Position numbers and translations under genes: made by a program
From: Amycolatopsis anabasis
GTDB taxonomy: Bacteria > Actinomycetota > Actinomycetes > Mycobacteriales > Pseudonocardiaceae
DNA length: 64,000 bases
Direction: 5' to 3'
Assembly: GCF_009765355.1 (NCBI RefSeq)
Contig: NZ_VTHK01000034.1
Location: 40,212-104,211 of the forward strand
Shown: positions 61,722-64,000 of the stretch, piece by piece
Layout: the number at the start of each line of letters is the position of its first letter
Position numbering within the stretch: the stretch's first letter is position 1
The notes under the pieces: model-generated
The model's database searches: none
What the model was told of the DNA's origin: nothing
Seen by the model: only the letters and a program-made list of their open reading frames with translations

Positions 61722-63842
61722 TCAGATGAGGTTCAGCGGGTCGAGTTGCACGCGGGCGGGGTCGGCTTCCTTGCGGGCGACCCGGCCCGCCTGGGCGTGG
61801 GCCAACGCGGCGGCGAGGGTCCGCCCGTCGCCGCGGGGCACCCGGATCAGGGCGCGTTCCCGTTCCGACCGGCCGTCCTCGTCGAGGTCGCCGAGCGGCA
61901 CCGGGCCGAGCACCTCGCCGGACTCCGGCAGGTCCAGTTCGCCCAGCAGTCCCGCCACCGCGTCCGGGGTGCCCTCCACACTCGCCATCCGCACCGCGGG
62001 CGGGAACCCCAGTTCCCGGCGTTCGGCGAGTTCGTTCTGCGCGTGCCAGCCCGGATCCCACCGCACCAGCGCCTGCACCGGGGCGAGGCCGGCTTCCGCG
62101 CCGACCACGACCCGGCCGTCCGACCGGACCAGGGCCGCGGCGGCCATCCACCGGCGCAGCGTCTCCTCGGCGGCCCGCAGATCCTGGCGGCCCAGCAGCG
62201 CCCAGCCGTCCAGCAGCAACGCGGCCCCGTACCCGCCTTCGGCCACCGGTTCCGCGCCGGGCGTGCACACCACGAGCGTGGGCCGCCCGGGCACCTGGGC
62301 GAGCACCTCCTGCGCGCCCGAGGTGCGCACCGGCGTCCCCGGGAACGCCCGGCCGAGTTCCTCCGCGGTCCGCTTCGCACCGACGACCACGGCCCGCAAC
62401 CGCACCGATCCGCAGGCCGCGCACCGGTAGTTCGCGTCGGGCACCCCGCACCAGCGGCAGATCGGCGGGCGGGCCCGGCCGTCGTCGGTACCGCCGGGCA
62501 GCGCGAGCGGACCGGCGCAGCGGCGGCAGTGCGCCGGGGTCCGGCAGTGCCCGCACGCGAGCGCCGGAACGTATCCCCGGCGGGGCACCTGCACGAGCAC
62601 CGGGTGGCCGTCGGCGAGCGCCTTGCGGGCCGCCTCGAACGCCACCGACGGCAGCCGGGCCGCCTTGGCCGCCTCGTCCCGGGCGAGGTCGAAGTCCTCA
62701 CCGACCGGGGTCACCCGAGGCGCTGCCGCGCGCAGTTCGTCCCGCCCGGCGAGCACCGGATGCGCCCAGCCGGTTTCCACCAGCAGCTGCGCCTCCGCGG
62801 TGCGGCTGAACCCGGCCACCAGCAGCGAGGCCTGCGCCGCGTGCGCCCGGAGCATGAGCACGTCCCGCACCTGCGGATACGGCATATGCGGATCGACGTG
62901 CAGATCGTCGCCGTCGTCCCAGACGGCGAACAGCCCGGGGTCGGCGATCGGCGCGAACATCGCCGCACGCGTGCCCACCACGGCCCGGACCGCCTGCCGC
63001 GAAACCGCCAGCCACCGCCGGTACCGCTCGGCGGGCCCCAGATCCGCGGACAGGGACACGACGGCGTCCTCGCCGATGAGCCGCGCGCACGCCGCGTGCA
63101 ACCGGGTGAGGTCGCGATGATCGGGTACCACCAGCAGCGCCCCGCGCCCGGTGGCCGCCACGGTCGCGGCCGCTTCGGCGAGCCGGACCGGCCAGTCCTC
63201 CCCGGGCAGCGCCTGCCAGACGGCGTTCGCGGGCCGCTTCGCCCGCAACGCCTCGACGAACGCCGCACCCCGCTGGTACCGCTGCCACCCGTGTTCATCC
63301 GGCGACTCCGGCACCGCGGCGGGCGCACGCGCGGGCTCGCCCTCGGCCTTCGCGTGCCGCGGCGGGATCGCCAGGCGCAGCACGTCGATCATCGAGCCGC
63401 CGTAGCGCTCGGCCACCGTGCGGGCCAGTGCCGCCAGCTCCGGGCTCAGCACGGGTTCGCTCGAGGTCACCCGCTCCAGGAAGGCGAGTTTGCCGTCGTG
63501 GTCGGTGGTGTCGGCGCGTTCGAGCAGGAAGCCGTCGACGAGCTGCCCGGCGAACCGCACCCGCACCCGGCACCCCGGGACCGCGGCCTCGTCGAGTTTC
63601 TCCGGCACGTGGTAGTCGAAGGTGCGGTCCAGATGAGCGAGCGGGACGTCCACGATCACCCGCGCGACCGGCCGGTTCGCGGCGGGCTGCTGCTGCCCCT
63701 TCCGCTCGGCCGCCTCGGACCTCGCCCGGCCCTTGCGGGCACGCTGCGGCTTCCCCTGGGCGCGCCCGCGCTGAGCGGCGCTCTTCGGGGGCGGGGTGAC
63801 CTCGGGGATCTCCCACAGCGGTGTCGTTTCCGGGCGGTTCAC
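61722..63842 (-). CDS. priA: PriA-like primosomal protein N', ATPase-degenerate
   Basis: A 706-residue actinobacterial PriA. A basic N-terminal tail leads to the 3'-end-binding domain (VARVIVDVPLAHLDRTFDYHVP). The helicase core is eroded: no GxGKT where Walker A should be (QALPGEDWPVRLAEAA) and DDGDD instead of DEEH. The zinc-binding Cys clusters are kept (ACGHCRTPAHCRRC, ICRWCG, RCAACG). Such proteins are known in actinobacteria and probably act as replication-restart scaffolds without helicase activity. Follows metK on the same strand. Confidence 0.92.
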   Translation of the reverse strand: MNRPETTPLWEIPEVTPPPKSAAQRGRAQGKPQRARKGRARSEAAERKGQQQPAANRPVARVIVDVPLAHLDRTFDYHVPEKLDEAAVPGCRVRVRFAGQLVDGFLLERADTTDHDGKLAFLERVTSSEPVLSPELAALARTVAERYGGSMIDVLRLAIPPRHAKAEGEPARAPAAVPESPDEHGWQRYQRGAAFVEALRAKRPANAVWQALPGEDWPVRLAEAAATVAATGRGALLVVPDHRDLTRLHAACARLIGEDAVVSLSADLGPAERYRRWLAVSRQAVRAVVGTRAAMFAPIADPGLFAVWDDGDDLHVDPHMPYPQVRDVLMLRAHAAQASLLVAGFSRTAEAQLLVETGWAHPVLAGRDELRAAAPRVTPVGEDFDLARDEAAKAARLPSVAFEAARKALADGHPVLVQVPRRGYVPALACGHCRTPAHCRRCAGPLALPGGTDDGRARPPICRWCGVPDANYRCAACGSVRLRAVVVGAKRTAEELGRAFPGTPVRTSGAQEVLAQVPGRPTLVVCTPGAEPVAEGGYGAALLLDGWALLGRQDLRAAEETLRRWMAAAALVRSDGRVVVGAEAGLAPVQALVRWDPGWHAQNELAERRELGFPPAVRMASVEGTPDAVAGLLGELDLPESGEVLGPVPLGDLDEDGRSERERALIRVPRGDGRTLAAALAHAQAGRVARKEADPARVQLDPLNLI

Positions 63843-63923
63843 CCCCCGATCTCTACCAGACCCCGCCGACCGGCCCGGCGCGGTGCCCCGAACGGGCCGC
63901 TCGGGGCGCCGCGCGCCGGGTGA

Positions 63924-64000
63924 TCAGGCTCCGGCCGCCGTGCGGAGGTTGTCGGCGCGGTCGGTGTTTTCCCAGGGCAGGTTCAGCTCGGGCCGCCCGA
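63924..64000 (-). CDS. metK: S-adenosylmethionine synthetase, C-terminal end only
   Basis: Only the last 25 residues are inside the window: GRPELNLPWENTDRADNLRT then AAGA and a TGA. The block LPWExTDxxxxLR is the usual MetK C-terminus, and metK-priA-fmt order is conserved in actinobacteria. The rest of the gene lies beyond the right edge. Confidence 0.8.
   Translation of the reverse strand, partial: GRPELNLPWENTDRADNLRTAAGA

Overview
The window is 64 kb of very GC-rich chromosome with strong third-position G/C bias. It is dense with co-directional, 4-nt-overlapping (ATGA/GTGA) genes. RbpA, WhiA, OpcA, GpgS, HelR, an F420-type oxidase and type VII secretion proteins point to a mycelial actinomycete. 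Pseudonocardiaceae, for example an Amycolatopsis relative, is my best guess; this is inference from gene content and repeat style, not a database match.

Most of the window follows the conserved actinobacterial order known from Mycobacterium tuberculosis (metK-priA-fmt-rsmB-rpe-rib genes-uvrC-rapZ-yvcK-whiA-gap-pgk-tpi-secG-pgl-opcA-zwf-tal-tkt-ctaB), read here from right to left. Central carbon metabolism occupies two blocks. One is the pentose-phosphate operon tkt-tal-pgi-zwf-opcA-pgl (9.1-17.3 kb, plus strand), divergent from ctaB. The other is gap-pgk-tpiA-secG (22.6-25.9 kb, minus strand). DNA repair and morphogenesis genes uvrC-rapZ-yvcK-whiA form an overlapping operon at 39.2-44.0 kb. 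The riboflavin genes ribE-ribBA-ribH lie at 48.0-50.4 kb with rpe next to them. rsmB-fmt and priA-metK(partial) close the right end.

Accessory genes are inserted between these blocks. At 1-8 kb are an S15 hydrolase, a secreted DUF6528-like protein, an ATP-grasp enzyme, a quinone reductase, an FKBP lipoprotein and HelR. At 17.7-22.1 kb are an orphan histidine kinase and a type VII secretion effector cassette (YbaB-like, EspC-like and a 434-residue WXG-type protein). The largest insertion, 25.9-39.2 kb, splits the usual whiA-gap junction. It holds a three-gene MukBEF/Wadjet-like SMC system without a visible JetD nuclease, a HipA-like kinase with DUF3037 under a perfect palindrome, gpgS, a LysE exporter and a methyltransferase remnant. 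At 44-48 kb are a secreted trypsin, a HAD enzyme, exonuclease III and an HD protein. At 51-54 kb and 57-61.7 kb are amino-acid genes (D-amino-acid oxidase, a gamma-glutamyltransferase/ureohydrolase pair, and a GntR-controlled PLP enzyme plus deformylase-like module).

The most noteworthy items are the SMC system with an Asp-Asn Walker B motif, the HipA/DUF3037 pair with its operator, the palindrome that covers the -10 elements of two divergent leaderless genes next to a GntR gene, and families of short palindromic repeats sitting at the 3' ends of genes. No rRNA, tRNA, CRISPR array, transposase or integrase was seen.
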